Assembly (NCBI GenBank): GCA_017522135.1
Contig: JAFXAB010000023.1
Coordinates: 1 to 58,926, forward strand
From: Bacteroidaceae bacterium
GTDB taxonomy: Bacteria; Bacteroidota; Bacteroidia; Bacteroidales; Barnesiellaceae_A
Reading direction: 5' to 3'
Length of the DNA stretch: 58,926 nucleotides
A program made the position numbers and the translations under genes. The stretch's first letter is position 1, and the number at the start of each line of letters is the position of its first letter. Below, one piece after another: positions 25,839 through 35,494 of the stretch. The notes under the pieces were generated by a model, which saw nothing but the letters and a program-made list of their open reading frames with translations, was not told where the DNA came from and did not search any database.

Positions 25839-27656
25839 ATGTTTAAGAAAAAGGCTATTGTCCAAAAACTTGCTTTGGGCTTATGTGTTCTTACAACTGC
25901 CTCTCTATTGAATGGATGTGACGAGTCGTACTCTTTAAGTGACTTAGGTGGCGATATCACTCTGTTGGAGAATGGCGTCTCTGCTCCTGTTGGTGATACA
26001 GAGAAGTTTTATTTGAATGACTTTATTGGTGAAAATGACCTTATTAAGATCGATGAAGATGGTCGCTATATGATTTCATATAGCGGTAATGCTTCTACAT
26101 CTTTCAGTATTCCTTCGTTGGATGTGCCGGCTATGCAGCCTGATTTTGCTTCAGCGCATCTTGACTTCTTTGAGTCTATAAGAAACAACCCCGAGTTGCA
26201 GGATATTATCACACTGATTGAGACTGCAACAGGAGGTGAGTTTGACCATTATAGCTCTATTCCTGAGATTATCAATCCTATTAATGGCGAGAAGATTGCG
26301 TTGAATGTTAATGGAATTCATGCCGCCATACCTTGTAGCCTTGAGGAGTTTGAGATGGATATTTATGATATTCCTAAGGAGCTGGTAAGTATCTCAAAGG
26401 TCGAGTTGAGTGACAATGCAACGGTCGAACTCTCATTGCATGCCGAGGGATTACCCCGGACAGTTGATGAAATCTCGATTGACTTTTATGTGCATCCTCC
26501 TGTTCAGTTGCACATTTCTCCTGTTGATGAAAGTATCGAGGTTGTGAGTGAAAATTATTTCCACATTTCTCATAAGTTGCCTTGTGTTGATGGAAAGCTT
26601 GATGATATCATCTTGTTCAAACTTGATAGAATAGAGTTTAAAGAACCTTTGATGCGCGAAGAGGATGGCAAAATTGCCATATTTGCCGACTTGGATTATG
26701 AAGGACGCATTGATATCGACCAAGAGTTTGACCTCACCGGTTGGACTCCCGTGTTGGACTTGAATGTGGGATTTAAGGTTTCGGATTTCACTATCAAATC
26801 GGCTTCGGCAACTGTACAAGCCGATATTGAGCCTATCTCGTTCTCGCAAGAGATTACCGGATTGCCCGAGTTACTTGCCAGTCCTAAGAATTGCTTCGAC
26901 TTGAGTTATCTTACTCTTGAGTTAAATGTCAACAATACCACACCGGCACGACTTGCTACCGACTTTATGATGCAGTCGACCTTCCAAGATGGCTCGGAAA
27001 GTGGTGATATCTCTACACAGGAACCTATTGTTATCGAGCCTAATATGTTGCAACAAATTATTATCTCGAATGAGGAAAAATATGCCGGACAACCCGGTTA
27101 TATACCTAAACTCAATAAGGTGATGTATAAGATACCTCGTTTGTTGCGATTGAAGGCTTCGCCTTATATTCCTAAAACTGATATTGACTTGAATCTTAAT
27201 ACCGCCTTCAATGTGGATATCGATTATTCATTGAGAGTGCCCATCATCTTTGGTAAAGATCTTCATTTATCATTGTCGGGTGACTTTGGTGACCTTGGTG
27301 CCGATATAGCCTCGCTTACCGAGCATGCCATTGCCGTCGAACTTACTGCCGATATAGTCAACACATTGCCTCTTGACGTCACAATGAGTATAGTGCCTGT
27401 CGATGCCGAGGGTAATGTACTTGATGGTGTTACAATTGATGGCGTTCCTCTAATTATAGTTGGTAATACCACTACTCCGTTCGATATTAAGATTGAGGCT
27501 ACAGAAAACAATGATTTGGATAAGTTGTATACATTGCAATTTGAGCTTGAGGGTACTGCTACCGGTAATAATAATGAGTTGCGCCCCGACCAATACTTGC
27601 AATTTACCAATATTGTATTGTCGTTGCCCGAGGGTATATCTATAAAGATTAAATAA
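25839..27656 (+). CDS. Uncharacterised lipoprotein, paired with a DUF5723 protein
   Basis: This 605-residue protein has a signal peptide with a good lipobox (LNGC, lipidated C27), followed by acidic residues. The mature part looks all-beta, with repeated alternating hydrophobic strands of similar style (for example residues 135-190, 285-330, 440-480), suggesting several immunoglobulin- or lipid-binding-like beta modules. I do not recognise a named domain. It ends 15 bases before the outer-membrane DUF5723 gene, so the two are co-transcribed and may act together at the outer membrane. No enzyme motif is seen. Confidence 0.8.
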   Translation: MFKKKAIVQKLALGLCVLTTASLLNGCDESYSLSDLGGDITLLENGVSAPVGDTEKFYLNDFIGENDLIKIDEDGRYMISYSGNASTSFSIPSLDVPAMQPDFASAHLDFFESIRNNPELQDIITLIETATGGEFDHYSSIPEIINPINGEKIALNVNGIHAAIPCSLEEFEMDIYDIPKELVSISKVELSDNATVELSLHAEGLPRTVDEISIDFYVHPPVQLHISPVDESIEVVSENYFHISHKLPCVDGKLDDIILFKLDRIEFKEPLMREEDGKIAIFADLDYEGRIDIDQEFDLTGWTPVLDLNVGFKVSDFTIKSASATVQADIEPISFSQEITGLPELLASPKNCFDLSYLTLELNVNNTTPARLATDFMMQSTFQDGSESGDISTQEPIVIEPNMLQQIIISNEEKYAGQPGYIPKLNKVMYKIPRLLRLKASPYIPKTDIDLNLNTAFNVDIDYSLRVPIIFGKDLHLSLSGDFGDLGADIASLTEHAIAVELTADIVNTLPLDVTMSIVPVDAEGNVLDGVTIDGVPLIIVGNTTTPFDIKIEATENNDLDKLYTLQFELEGTATGNNNELRPDQYLQFTNIVLSLPEGISIKIK

Positions 27657-27671
27657 TAAACCGTGTCAGTT

Positions 27672-29051
27672 ATGAAAACTTCATATATTAAATCGTTGGT
27701 TGCAGCCATCCTTGTTGGTTGCACCATGGGAGCTTCGGCTCAAGCATTACATTCGGGTTATTTCTTGGAAGGAATGGTTCAACGTCATGAACTCAACCCG
27801 GCATTCGGTGGCGAGGCCAATTTTGTGGTAATACCGGGTCTCTCGGGTTTCAATCTTGGGGTATCGACCAATTTTGGATTGACCAATTTTGTATTCAAGA
27901 GAAACGACCGTTTGGTATTGGGCTTGTCGAGTGAGGTGCCGGCAAGTGAGTTTTTGAATGGACTCCCTCAAAACAACCAATTTCAATTACAATTGGATAT
28001 ACCCATTTTATCGATAGGTTTCAGAAGTTTTGGCGGATTTTCTACATTGGGTATTAAGACACGCTCATTTGTAGGGCTCAATATCCCCTCTTCGCTCTTT
28101 GCTTTTCTCAAGCAAGGTGCCGATCCTACAACCGGCATAGCTCGCTATGATATAGATAATCTCAATGTGAGCACCAATAATTATGTAGAAATCGCATTGG
28201 GACACTCACGTAAGTTGCCCGCCCTTGAAGGCTTTTCTTATGGTGCCAAACTCAAGTTCCTTGTTGGAGCATTCTCTGCCCAAGCCAATATCGAGCATAT
28301 AGGTGTAGAGATGTCGCAAGAGCGTTGGATGGTGGAAACAAAGGGTGTTGCCTCATTGTCAAGTGGATTGTCTCTTACTTATGACGAGGAGGGTAATATT
28401 AATGGTGTCGATGCCTCTTCGTTGCAAATCGGCGGATATGGTTTCGGTGTAGACTTGGGTGCGGTATATACTCCGGCTGCTTTGCCCAACCTTACAGTGT
28501 CGTTGGCATTGAATGACCTCGGATTTATCTCATGGAGCAAGCTCAATAACTCTGTGACATCGGGTAGCTTTGAATATACCGGTTTTGAAACAATAGGTAC
28601 CGAGGGTACAGCATTGAACGACCAGCTTGATGTGATGCTTGAGGATGTAAAAGAACTTATCAAGTTTGAGCCTAATGCACCTCATGATGAAACACGCATG
28701 TTGCAAACAACCCTCAATGTAGCTGCCGAATATGCAATTTTCAATCGTATGATTTCATTCGGTCTGTTGTCATCTACTCGCTTTGGTGCACCCTATACCT
28801 ATGCCGAAGGTATGGCTGTAGTTAATTTCCGTCCTGCTTCGTGGTTCCAAGCCGCAGTTAATGGTTCTGTTTCGACACAAGGTTCGGCTGTTGGTGCTCT
28901 TCTTACTTTCTGCCCCAATGGAGCCAACATATTCTTTGGTTGTGACTATATCACTCCCAATATGCGCTTTGCTGCCGAGGGTTTGCCCTTGTATGGTACA
29001 AGAGTCAATTTGCGCACAGGTATCATTATTACCTTTGGTAAGAAAAAATAA
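27672..29051 (+). CDS. DUF5723-family outer-membrane barrel protein
   Basis: The protein has 459 residues from ATG 27672 (a GTG at 27663 in frame is less likely). A signal peptide ending ASAQA is followed by the segment FLEGMVQRHELNPAFGGEANF, characteristic of DUF5723, and by beta strands typical of an outer-membrane barrel related in layout to the FadL/PorV group. Function is unknown for the family. It is translated right after the lipoprotein gene and followed by a terminator. Confidence 0.85.
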   Translation: MKTSYIKSLVAAILVGCTMGASAQALHSGYFLEGMVQRHELNPAFGGEANFVVIPGLSGFNLGVSTNFGLTNFVFKRNDRLVLGLSSEVPASEFLNGLPQNNQFQLQLDIPILSIGFRSFGGFSTLGIKTRSFVGLNIPSSLFAFLKQGADPTTGIARYDIDNLNVSTNNYVEIALGHSRKLPALEGFSYGAKLKFLVGAFSAQANIEHIGVEMSQERWMVETKGVASLSSGLSLTYDEEGNINGVDASSLQIGGYGFGVDLGAVYTPAALPNLTVSLALNDLGFISWSKLNNSVTSGSFEYTGFETIGTEGTALNDQLDVMLEDVKELIKFEPNAPHDETRMLQTTLNVAAEYAIFNRMISFGLLSSTRFGAPYTYAEGMAVVNFRPASWFQAAVNGSVSTQGSAVGALLTFCPNGANIFFGCDYITPNMRFAAEGLPLYGTRVNLRTGIIITFGKKK

Positions 29052-29075
29052 AGACTTTATAAGTGTAGATAGTAG

Positions 29076-29114
29076 AGCGACAATGACTCATGTAGGGTTA
29101 TTGTCGCTTTATTT
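29076..29114 (+). terminator. Terminator after the DUF5723 gene
   Basis: AGCGACAAT (29076-29084) pairs with ATTGTCGCT (29100-29108), followed by a T-rich stretch on the plus strand. Confidence 0.75.
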
Positions 29115-29159
29115 GTAAATAAGACTTGTGTAATGAGGTGTAAATTCCTCAAAAAAGCG

Positions 29160-29167
29160 TATTTTTG
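29160..29167 (+). promoter_or_regulatory. -7 box of the acyltransferase gene
   Basis: TATTTTTG matches TAnnTTTG and lies 20 bases upstream of the start codon at 29188; no clear -33 box. Confidence 0.45.
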
Positions 29168-29187
29168 TTGCCGTATACCGATAGAAA

Positions 29188-30225
29188 ATGAACAATCAGC
29201 TACTACGTCCACAAGTGTCTCCTTTGCTGCACAATGAGAATAATCTTGATATTGTGCGCTATTATCTGTCATTTGCAGTACTGTTTGCTCACTTTGCCGA
29301 GCTTACGGGCACAACCAATTATTTCCCTACTTCAAGTTACACGGCGGTGGGTGGTTTCTTTATGCTCAGTGGTTTTTTGGTATTCTATAGCTATCTGCGT
29401 AGTAAATCGATACCTCAATATTTTAAGCGTAGAGCTCAACGTATACTGCCCCCTTACATGGCTATTGTGCTACTATGTGCTTTATGTGGTGCTTTATTGA
29501 CCAATTTATCGCCCAAAGAGTATTTCGCTTCGTCTCAATTTTGGCAATATCTTGGGGCTAATCTTACCTTTGCCAACTTCTTGCAACCCTCTTTGCCGGG
29601 AGTCTTTGAGGGGCAGGTGTATGAAGCAGTCAATGGCTCATTGTGGACTATGAAGGTCGAGATACTGCTATACATATCCATCCCGTTTGCCGCGTGGCTC
29701 ATGATGCGTTGTAGCCGAGTATGGGCATTGGTGCTCATATATGTGCTATCTTATGTATATAAGTTGTGGATGGGGCACTTGTATGTCGAGTCGGGCGAAT
29801 TGATATACCGTATCATGCAGCGACAGGTAGGTGGACAGTTGTTGTTCTTCTATTCGGGAGTGGCTGTTCTTATGTATTTCGACTATTTTCAACGATATAT
29901 CCGTTGGCTCTTTCCTGTGGCTCTGGCTGTGGGTGTTGCCTCAAAGTGGGTCAATTGGTTTGATGCCATAGAACCATTGTGTATAGCCATAGTGATTATC
30001 GGATTTGCCTACAATTGTCAATGGTTTGTATGGATGCGCAAGTATGACAATATAGCTTATGATATATACTTGTTTCACTATCCTGTTATACAGTTGGTAG
30101 TCTATTGGGGCTTGCCCGAGCGCAATATCTATTTGGCCTTGGCTGTAGTTGTGGTCATGACAATATCTTTGTCGCTCCTTTCGTGGTACTTTATTGAGCG
30201 ACCCGTGATGCGTCGCAGAATGTAG
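29188..30225 (+). CDS. Acyltransferase family 3 (OafA-like) membrane protein
   Basis: This 345-residue inner-membrane protein has about ten transmembrane helices. The N-terminal motif NNLDIVRYYLSFAVLFAHF carries the conserved arginine and the histidine of the acyltransferase-3 family, and GGFFMLSGFLVFYSY (about 56-70) and KRRAQRILPPYM (about 80) complete the signature. Such enzymes O-acetylate or otherwise acylate surface polysaccharides, LPS or other envelope glycans. No glycan locus surrounds it, so the substrate is open. It converges on the cytidylate kinase-like gene. Confidence 0.9.
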   Translation: MNNQLLRPQVSPLLHNENNLDIVRYYLSFAVLFAHFAELTGTTNYFPTSSYTAVGGFFMLSGFLVFYSYLRSKSIPQYFKRRAQRILPPYMAIVLLCALCGALLTNLSPKEYFASSQFWQYLGANLTFANFLQPSLPGVFEGQVYEAVNGSLWTMKVEILLYISIPFAAWLMMRCSRVWALVLIYVLSYVYKLWMGHLYVESGELIYRIMQRQVGGQLLFFYSGVAVLMYFDYFQRYIRWLFPVALAVGVASKWVNWFDAIEPLCIAIVIIGFAYNCQWFVWMRKYDNIAYDIYLFHYPVIQLVVYWGLPERNIYLALAVVVVMTISLSLLSWYFIERPVMRRRM

Positions 30226-30271
30226 TGCGCATCTATATCGATGTCGAACTTTATGGAGTCAGAAATTTCCC

Positions 30272-30895
30272 TTACAAGTCCAATTTCTTTTTTGCAAAAT
30301 CAACGATTAGCTCGGCAACAGCTTGTGAGGATATTGCCGATGAGTTGATGCAAAGGTCGTAGGTTGCACCATCGCCCCATACCTTGTCGGTATAGAAGTT
30401 GTAGTATGAGGCACGTATCTTATTGCGTTTCTGAGTCAATGAACGAGCCTCGCTTTCACTCACACCGCTGTTGCGTGCCATTATGCGACGCACGCAATCG
30501 TCGTCGTTGGCATGTATAAATACGCTTATACATCCCGGGTGGTCACGTAGAATATAGTCGGCACAGCGACCTACAATTACCGCCGAGTGCTTGTCGGCAA
30601 TATCGCGTATAACATCCGATTGAACTTTGAATATCATCTCGTCCGACCATCCGCCCGAAGGCATACTGCTTGCGCCACTCATCCAGCCCATCGATAGTGC
30701 GTTTAGGAAACGGTTGGGTGCTTTCTCGTCGACGCGCTCAAAGCACTCTGTGCAAAGACCGCTTGCCTTTGATGCCTCCAATATCAACTCTTTGTCGTAG
30801 TAATTTATATCAAGCAACTCGGCAACAATGCGACCTATTTCGCGACCTCCGCTTCCAAATTGGCGACCTATGGTGATGATGAGATGGTTTTTCAT
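30272..30895 (-). CDS. Cytidylate kinase-like family protein
   Basis: This 207-residue protein has the P-loop variant IGRQFGSGGREIGRIVAELL at the N-terminus. Later segments VIVGRCADYIL (about 108) and NKIRASYYNFYTDKVWG (about 165) match the cytidylate kinase-2 family (PF13189). Members are common in Bacteroidota and Firmicutes as stand-alone genes beside, not in place of, the essential Cmk. NMP phosphorylation is plausible, but the true substrate is uncertain. Confidence 0.88.
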   Translation of the reverse strand: MKNHLIITIGRQFGSGGREIGRIVAELLDINYYDKELILEASKASGLCTECFERVDEKAPNRFLNALSMGWMSGASSMPSGGWSDEMIFKVQSDVIRDIADKHSAVIVGRCADYILRDHPGCISVFIHANDDDCVRRIMARNSGVSESEARSLTQKRNKIRASYYNFYTDKVWGDGATYDLCINSSAISSQAVAELIVDFAKKKLDL

Positions 30896-30925
30896 ATCGG
30901 AATGTTTTATTATCTATGACTTTTA

Positions 30926-30933
30926 CAAATGTA
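30926..30933 (-). promoter_or_regulatory. -7 box of the cytidylate kinase-like gene
   Basis: TACATTTG on the minus strand matches the -7 pattern and lies 30 bases upstream of the start codon. Confidence 0.45.
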
Positions 30934-30972
30934 GTGATTATATTTTTAATATTCTGCCACGCATGGCTAAAT

Positions 30973-32148
30973 TTATCTCTCTTTTACATTAATATATGCT
31001 ATGTAGTGTGTGTGGGGCTGGATAGGTGTCAGTGCAAGATACCCGCTTGTAATCTTTCCGTTGACAATGTGCAACGGGTGTAGGGCCGATAGCTGCTTGT
31101 CTAATGCCTGCAGTCGGGCTGTGTCAGGCTCGTAGTGAACATGGTAGGTACCTTGAGTTGTAGGAGCGAGGTAACGGTCGGCAATGATGCGTGCCACCAT
31201 ACCCATGCTCATGCGCAAGTTGAGTTCGATGCAAGGATGCAGCTGTATTTGTCCTTGCTTGTCGCGATATACAATCATATCGATGCCCAAGTAACCCATG
31301 TAGTGAGGGGCTATGAGCGATGAGGTGATGCTGCAGAGTGCATCGCGAATTTCGTGCAATATTGCCGGGGCGATATATTGCGATAGCATCCGTTCTATTT
31401 CGTCGTTTGATGCCAGGATGTTACTTTGGTATGCTCCTCGCTCGTCGGTAAGGAAATAAGAATAACCGGCAAATTGTGTGGCTGTTCCATCACTATAGAA
31501 CTCCATTGCCAAGTCGCATATCTTATCCTGCCATGTTTCGCCCATGATGTACCCTTGCTTGCGTATGATACCGCTTGCACTGCGGGCTGTCATCTTGTCG
31601 TATGCACTGTTCACGCGCCATACACCGCGACCGCTGCTTGACCATGGGGCTTTCAGTATGCTGGAGGGTTGCGATGTAACATACTTTTCTACCTCTTCAT
31701 CGCTACTCAATACTTGGGGTAGTGCAGGCATAGTGAAGTGTGGTATGAGCTGCGACAGCTTGTGTAGAATTGTGTGCGTGGTAGCACGACCCGATAGCTT
31801 GCGTATATGCTCGATAGCCTTATCGTCTGGTAATATATCGCGAGCAATGCCATTTCGGGTAAATTTGTCGACAATATATGCACTCCAACCCCACGGATGG
31901 CACTCGTCAGTGTCGGGTTGAGGCTTGTTTACGGCCTTTGCCGTAATGCCCAGATTATCAAGTATATTTTGCACATCCGGCTCTACCTTTTGCTGAGTCC
32001 ATACGTGTGTTTGCGGTGATTGAGCATACCATATAGGGAGCAACGACAAGTCACGAGCAATTGTTTGTGCTACAGGGGTGGGGGTATAATATTTTCCTCC
32101 AAAGGCCAATGCCATGTCATTTTCGGGGGCAAACAGATATAGATGCAT
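30973..32148 (-). CDS. Uncharacterised ATP-grasp-like protein
   Basis: The protein has 391 residues from ATG 32148 (MHLYLFAPEND); an upstream ATG at 32181 is possible. The segment SSILKAPWSSSGRGVWRV (about residues 175-192) looks like the phosphate-binding lysine and glycine-rich loop of ATP-grasp enzymes. HPCIELNLRMSMGMVARI (about 320-337) resembles the metal-binding E-x-N motif at the end of such domains. The N-terminal 110 residues would be the pre-ATP-grasp domain. Similar hypothetical proteins occur in Bacteroidota. ATP-grasp enzymes join a carboxylate to an amine or thiol; the substrate here is unknown and no partner gene gives a clue. Confidence 0.65.
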   Translation of the reverse strand: MHLYLFAPENDMALAFGGKYYTPTPVAQTIARDLSLLPIWYAQSPQTHVWTQQKVEPDVQNILDNLGITAKAVNKPQPDTDECHPWGWSAYIVDKFTRNGIARDILPDDKAIEHIRKLSGRATTHTILHKLSQLIPHFTMPALPQVLSSDEEVEKYVTSQPSSILKAPWSSSGRGVWRVNSAYDKMTARSASGIIRKQGYIMGETWQDKICDLAMEFYSDGTATQFAGYSYFLTDERGAYQSNILASNDEIERMLSQYIAPAILHEIRDALCSITSSLIAPHYMGYLGIDMIVYRDKQGQIQLHPCIELNLRMSMGMVARIIADRYLAPTTQGTYHVHYEPDTARLQALDKQLSALHPLHIVNGKITSGYLALTPIQPHTHYIAYINVKER

Positions 32149-32217
32149 CGATGGTGTCTTTGTTGTAAAATTTTGTTGCAAGATAGTAAATTTTTGTCAC
32201 GTATAAATTTTTCCATC

Positions 32218-32264
32218 GCATAAAAAAAGAGCGCACCTTCCTTGTTTGGGAAGATGCGTTCTTT
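32218..32264 (-). terminator. Terminator of the galactose gene block
   Basis: A stem of about 15 base pairs (32227-32241 with 32249-32263) with two imperfect positions is followed on the minus strand by seven T. It lies just downstream of the nucleotidyltransferase gene. Confidence 0.8.
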
Positions 32265-32285
32265 GTATATAGGCTATATTGTTAT

Positions 32286-33191
32286 TTATCCAAAGAGTTT
32301 GGCGGGATACTCACCGGCATCTACAAGCTCTTGAATTTTTGCTACGACCGAGGGACGATCTTCGGCGTATGTTACACCAAACCAACGCGATGTGGTGTCG
32401 AGTACCTCCACTGTGCTTGTTCCTTCTTGAATGAGTTTGTTCACCATAAGGGGTATGAAAAACTCAGCCTTGAGGTTGCCTATGTTGTCGTTGAGAAATT
32501 CGGCGAAGAATGTTTCTGAATGTGTAAAGTAGTCGGGAGTAAAGCCCCACATATTCATTGATACCGGTGTATTGTCCTCTATACTTACCCACTCGTCGTT
32601 CTCGTCTTTATATTTCACTACGCCGTCAATACGCTCAATCTTGGTGCGTTCAACTACGTCGGTAAGCATGCGGTTGTTGTCCATGGCGCACACACCACGC
32701 GACACACTGCCACTCTCCGATAGTGTGTTTCCTACGCGATAGCCCACCATACAGTATTTGTTGGCTTTGCCATTCATCTCACTGAGCCATTTGCCCAATA
32801 CTTCAAAGCTGTGGCGACCGTAGAAGTCATCGGCATTGATAACTGCAAAGGGTTCTTTAATGACATCTTTAGCCATGAGTACTGCGTGGTTTGTACCCCA
32901 AGGTTTTACGCGGTCGGCCGGACAAGTAAAGCCTTCGGGTAGCTTGTCGAGCGACTGGAATACAACCTCGGCAGGAATATGATTGGCATACTTGCTGAGT
33001 ACTTTTTCACGAAAATCGGCTTCGAAATCTTTGCGTATTACAAAAACAACTTTGCCAAATCCTCCGCGAATAGCATCAAAAATAGAGTAGTCCATGATAG
33101 TTTCACCACTTGGGCCAACTCCGTCCAATTGTTTCAAGCCACCATAGCGACTACCCATGCCGGCTGCGAGTACATAAAGTGTAGGTTTCAT
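32286..33191 (-). CDS. Sugar-phosphate nucleotidyltransferase, gal-linked
   Basis: This 301-residue protein has the nucleotide-binding motif LAAGMGSRYGGLKQLDGVGP near the N-terminus and the metal-binding NADDFYG (about 116), typical of the NTP-transferase superfamily. GTNHAVLMAKDVI near 98 fits the substrate loop. It lies 18 bases after galK and is last in the run galM-galK-nucleotidyltransferase. As no galT is present, it may join UTP (or another NTP) to galactose-1-phosphate or glucose-1-phosphate; that is inference from context. Close homologues are annotated only as nucleotidyltransferases. Confidence 0.85.
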   Translation of the reverse strand: MKPTLYVLAAGMGSRYGGLKQLDGVGPSGETIMDYSIFDAIRGGFGKVVFVIRKDFEADFREKVLSKYANHIPAEVVFQSLDKLPEGFTCPADRVKPWGTNHAVLMAKDVIKEPFAVINADDFYGRHSFEVLGKWLSEMNGKANKYCMVGYRVGNTLSESGSVSRGVCAMDNNRMLTDVVERTKIERIDGVVKYKDENDEWVSIEDNTPVSMNMWGFTPDYFTHSETFFAEFLNDNIGNLKAEFFIPLMVNKLIQEGTSTVEVLDTTSRWFGVTYAEDRPSVVAKIQELVDAGEYPAKLFG

Positions 33192-33209
33192 TTTTTTTAG
33201 TTTTATATG

Positions 33210-34364
33210 TTAGCATAATTTGCGTGAACCGTCAGCAATGACTACGTCATATACTTTGGGGAGTTTTCCATATTTCTCTTTGTAGGCCTCCTTGGCACGA
33301 GTTACGAAGGTATCGTACAACTCTTCTTTTACGAGGTTGATAGTGCAACCACCAAATCCTCCGCCCATGACGCGAGAGCCGGTAACACCACATTGGCGAG
33401 CTATGTCGTTGAGAAAATCGAGTTCTTCGCAGCTCACCTCATACAACTTGCTCATACCGTAGTGCGTTTCGTACATCTTGGCACCTACTGTCTCATAGTC
33501 ATCTCTCTCAAGAGCTTGGCATACATCGAGTACGCGTTGAACTTCGCCTATAACATATTCGGCACGCATGTAGTCCTCGGCACTTACTTGGTTTTTTACA
33601 TCTTCCAGCATTGTCATATCGGCATCGCGGAGAAACTCTACCTTAGGATGATGTTGCTTTATTGCCGCAACTACGTTTTCACAACTTTGACGACGTTGGT
33701 TATATGCGCTTGAGGCAAGCTCATGTTTAACAACTGTGTCAAGTAGTACAAGACGATAGCCTTGGGGGTTGAAAGGGAAGTATTGGTATTCGAGCGAGCG
33801 ACAGTCGAGTCGAATGAGGCTTCCTTCTTTGCCAAATACCGATGCAAATTGGTCCATGATACCGCATTTTACACCGCAATAGTTGTGTTCGGTTGCTTGG
33901 CCAACCTTTGCCAGCTCAAACTTGTCAATCTTGTTGTCGCCAAAAAGGTCATTGAGTGCGTATGCATAAGTGCTCTCAAGGGCTGCCGATGACGACATGC
34001 CTGCGCCCAAGGGAACATCGCCTGCAAAGGCTGTATTGAAACCCTTAACGTCTACACCGCGCTTTATCATCTCACGGCATACACCAAAGATGTAGCGAGC
34101 CCATGATGTGCGAGGGGCATCCTCTTCGTTGAGGCCAAACTCTACATAGTCTTTCATGTCGATAGAGTAGGCTCTCACTTTGTTTGTGCCATTTGGACGC
34201 AGCTCGGCTATCATACCTTTGTCTATGGCTCCGGGAAATACAAATCCTCCATTGTAGTCGGTATGCTCGCCAATGAGGTTGATACGACCTGGTGATGCGT
34301 ATACAGAGCCTGTCAATCCGTCGAAGTGTTTGATAAATCTGCTTCTTACATATTCGATGTCCAT
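33210..34364 (-). CDS. galK: Galactokinase
   Basis: GalK phosphorylates alpha-D-galactose at C1 with ATP, the entry step of the Leloir pathway. The galactokinase signature GRINLIGEHTDYNGGFVFP is at residues 26-44. The GHMP ATP-binding motif VPLGAGMSSSAALE lies near 117 and GSRVMGGGFGGCTINLV near 335. At 384 residues it has the normal length. It sits between galM (31 bases upstream) and the nucleotidyltransferase gene. Confidence 0.96.
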   Translation of the reverse strand: MDIEYVRSRFIKHFDGLTGSVYASPGRINLIGEHTDYNGGFVFPGAIDKGMIAELRPNGTNKVRAYSIDMKDYVEFGLNEEDAPRTSWARYIFGVCREMIKRGVDVKGFNTAFAGDVPLGAGMSSSAALESTYAYALNDLFGDNKIDKFELAKVGQATEHNYCGVKCGIMDQFASVFGKEGSLIRLDCRSLEYQYFPFNPQGYRLVLLDTVVKHELASSAYNQRRQSCENVVAAIKQHHPKVEFLRDADMTMLEDVKNQVSAEDYMRAEYVIGEVQRVLDVCQALERDDYETVGAKMYETHYGMSKLYEVSCEELDFLNDIARQCGVTGSRVMGGGFGGCTINLVKEELYDTFVTRAKEAYKEKYGKLPKVYDVVIADGSRKLC

Positions 34365-34395
34365 AATAAATAGGTATTGTAAGGTTGTGATAGGA

Positions 34396-35472
34396 TTATT
34401 TTATAGTAAATTTAAATACTGTTTGAGATTGGAATTTCTCATGCGGTCGCAATACCGTTGTGGGATATTGTGGCTTGTTGGGTGAGTCGGGATAGTGTTG
34501 TGTCTCCAAGCAGAATGCTGTGCGTGCATGGTAATATTTTCCATGTTTACCCACATGCTCTCCGTTGAGCCAGTTGGCCGTATAGAGTTGTATGCCCGGC
34601 TCTGTGGTGTATACTTCAAGTGCAATACCTGTGCTTGGAGAGGTACATTCGGCTGCAAGGGCAAATACTTTGTCTCCCTTATCCAACACATAGCAGTGAT
34701 CATATCCGTTGCCAAAAATCAACTGCTCAAATGGCTCATTGATGCGTTCTCCTATAGTGTGAGGGGTATCGAAAGCCATGGGTGTGCCTGCAACGGGTGC
34801 GGGGTTGCCATAAGGTATAGCTGTGTTGTCGGTGGGCAGATATTGTGAGGCGTAGATAGTGAGTATATGATTGTCTACTGTTGTGTGGCCTACGCCCGAG
34901 AGGTTGAAGAACGCATGGTTGGTAAGATTTACGACAGTTGCTTTGTCGGTTACGGCTTCGTATGTAATATCTACACTATTGTCATCGGTGAGACGATAAG
35001 TAACTGTGACATGAAGATTACCCGGAAAGCCCTCTTCGCCATCGACCGATGTATATTGCAGTGTCAATGTCTGTTTGTCGATTTGCTTGGCATCCCATAC
35101 TCTTTCGTTGAAACCTTTTACTCCACCGTGCAGGTTGTTGGGACCATTGTTTATGGCAAGTTGGTCGTAGATTACACCATCCAGCTCAAAGCGTCCGCGT
35201 GCTATGCGATTGGCATATCTGCCGCATATTACACCAAAGTAGGTGTCGCCGGTAGTAAGGATGGTTTCTATTGAATCATGACCGGTAACAACGTCTACCA
35301 TGTTGCCATTACGATCGGGGACAAGCAATGATATGATACGTGCGCCATAATTGCATATAGTCAATTCGCATCCATTGGCATTGGTAAGGGCATACAGGTG
35401 TGTCGATTTGCCATCTATTGTGGTGTCGAACTTGTTATATAAGAGACCCGACAGGGTTGTTTTGTTGTTCAT
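34396..35472 (-). CDS. galM: Aldose 1-epimerase (mutarotase)
   Basis: GalM interconverts the alpha and beta anomers of galactose and glucose, supplying alpha-galactose to GalK. The 358-residue protein shows GRYANRIARGRF (about 79), NHAFFNLSG (about 178, with the catalytic histidine) and a glutamate in the C-terminal FCLETQHYPDSPN segment, the catalytic base of the family. No signal peptide is seen, so it is cytoplasmic. It is 22 bases after the DUF3109 gene and precedes galK. Confidence 0.93.
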   Translation of the reverse strand: MNNKTTLSGLLYNKFDTTIDGKSTHLYALTNANGCELTICNYGARIISLLVPDRNGNMVDVVTGHDSIETILTTGDTYFGVICGRYANRIARGRFELDGVIYDQLAINNGPNNLHGGVKGFNERVWDAKQIDKQTLTLQYTSVDGEEGFPGNLHVTVTYRLTDDNSVDITYEAVTDKATVVNLTNHAFFNLSGVGHTTVDNHILTIYASQYLPTDNTAIPYGNPAPVAGTPMAFDTPHTIGERINEPFEQLIFGNGYDHCYVLDKGDKVFALAAECTSPSTGIALEVYTTEPGIQLYTANWLNGEHVGKHGKYYHARTAFCLETQHYPDSPNKPQYPTTVLRPHEKFQSQTVFKFTIK

Positions 35473-35494
35473 TTTATAGTCTGTGTTAAATGTT

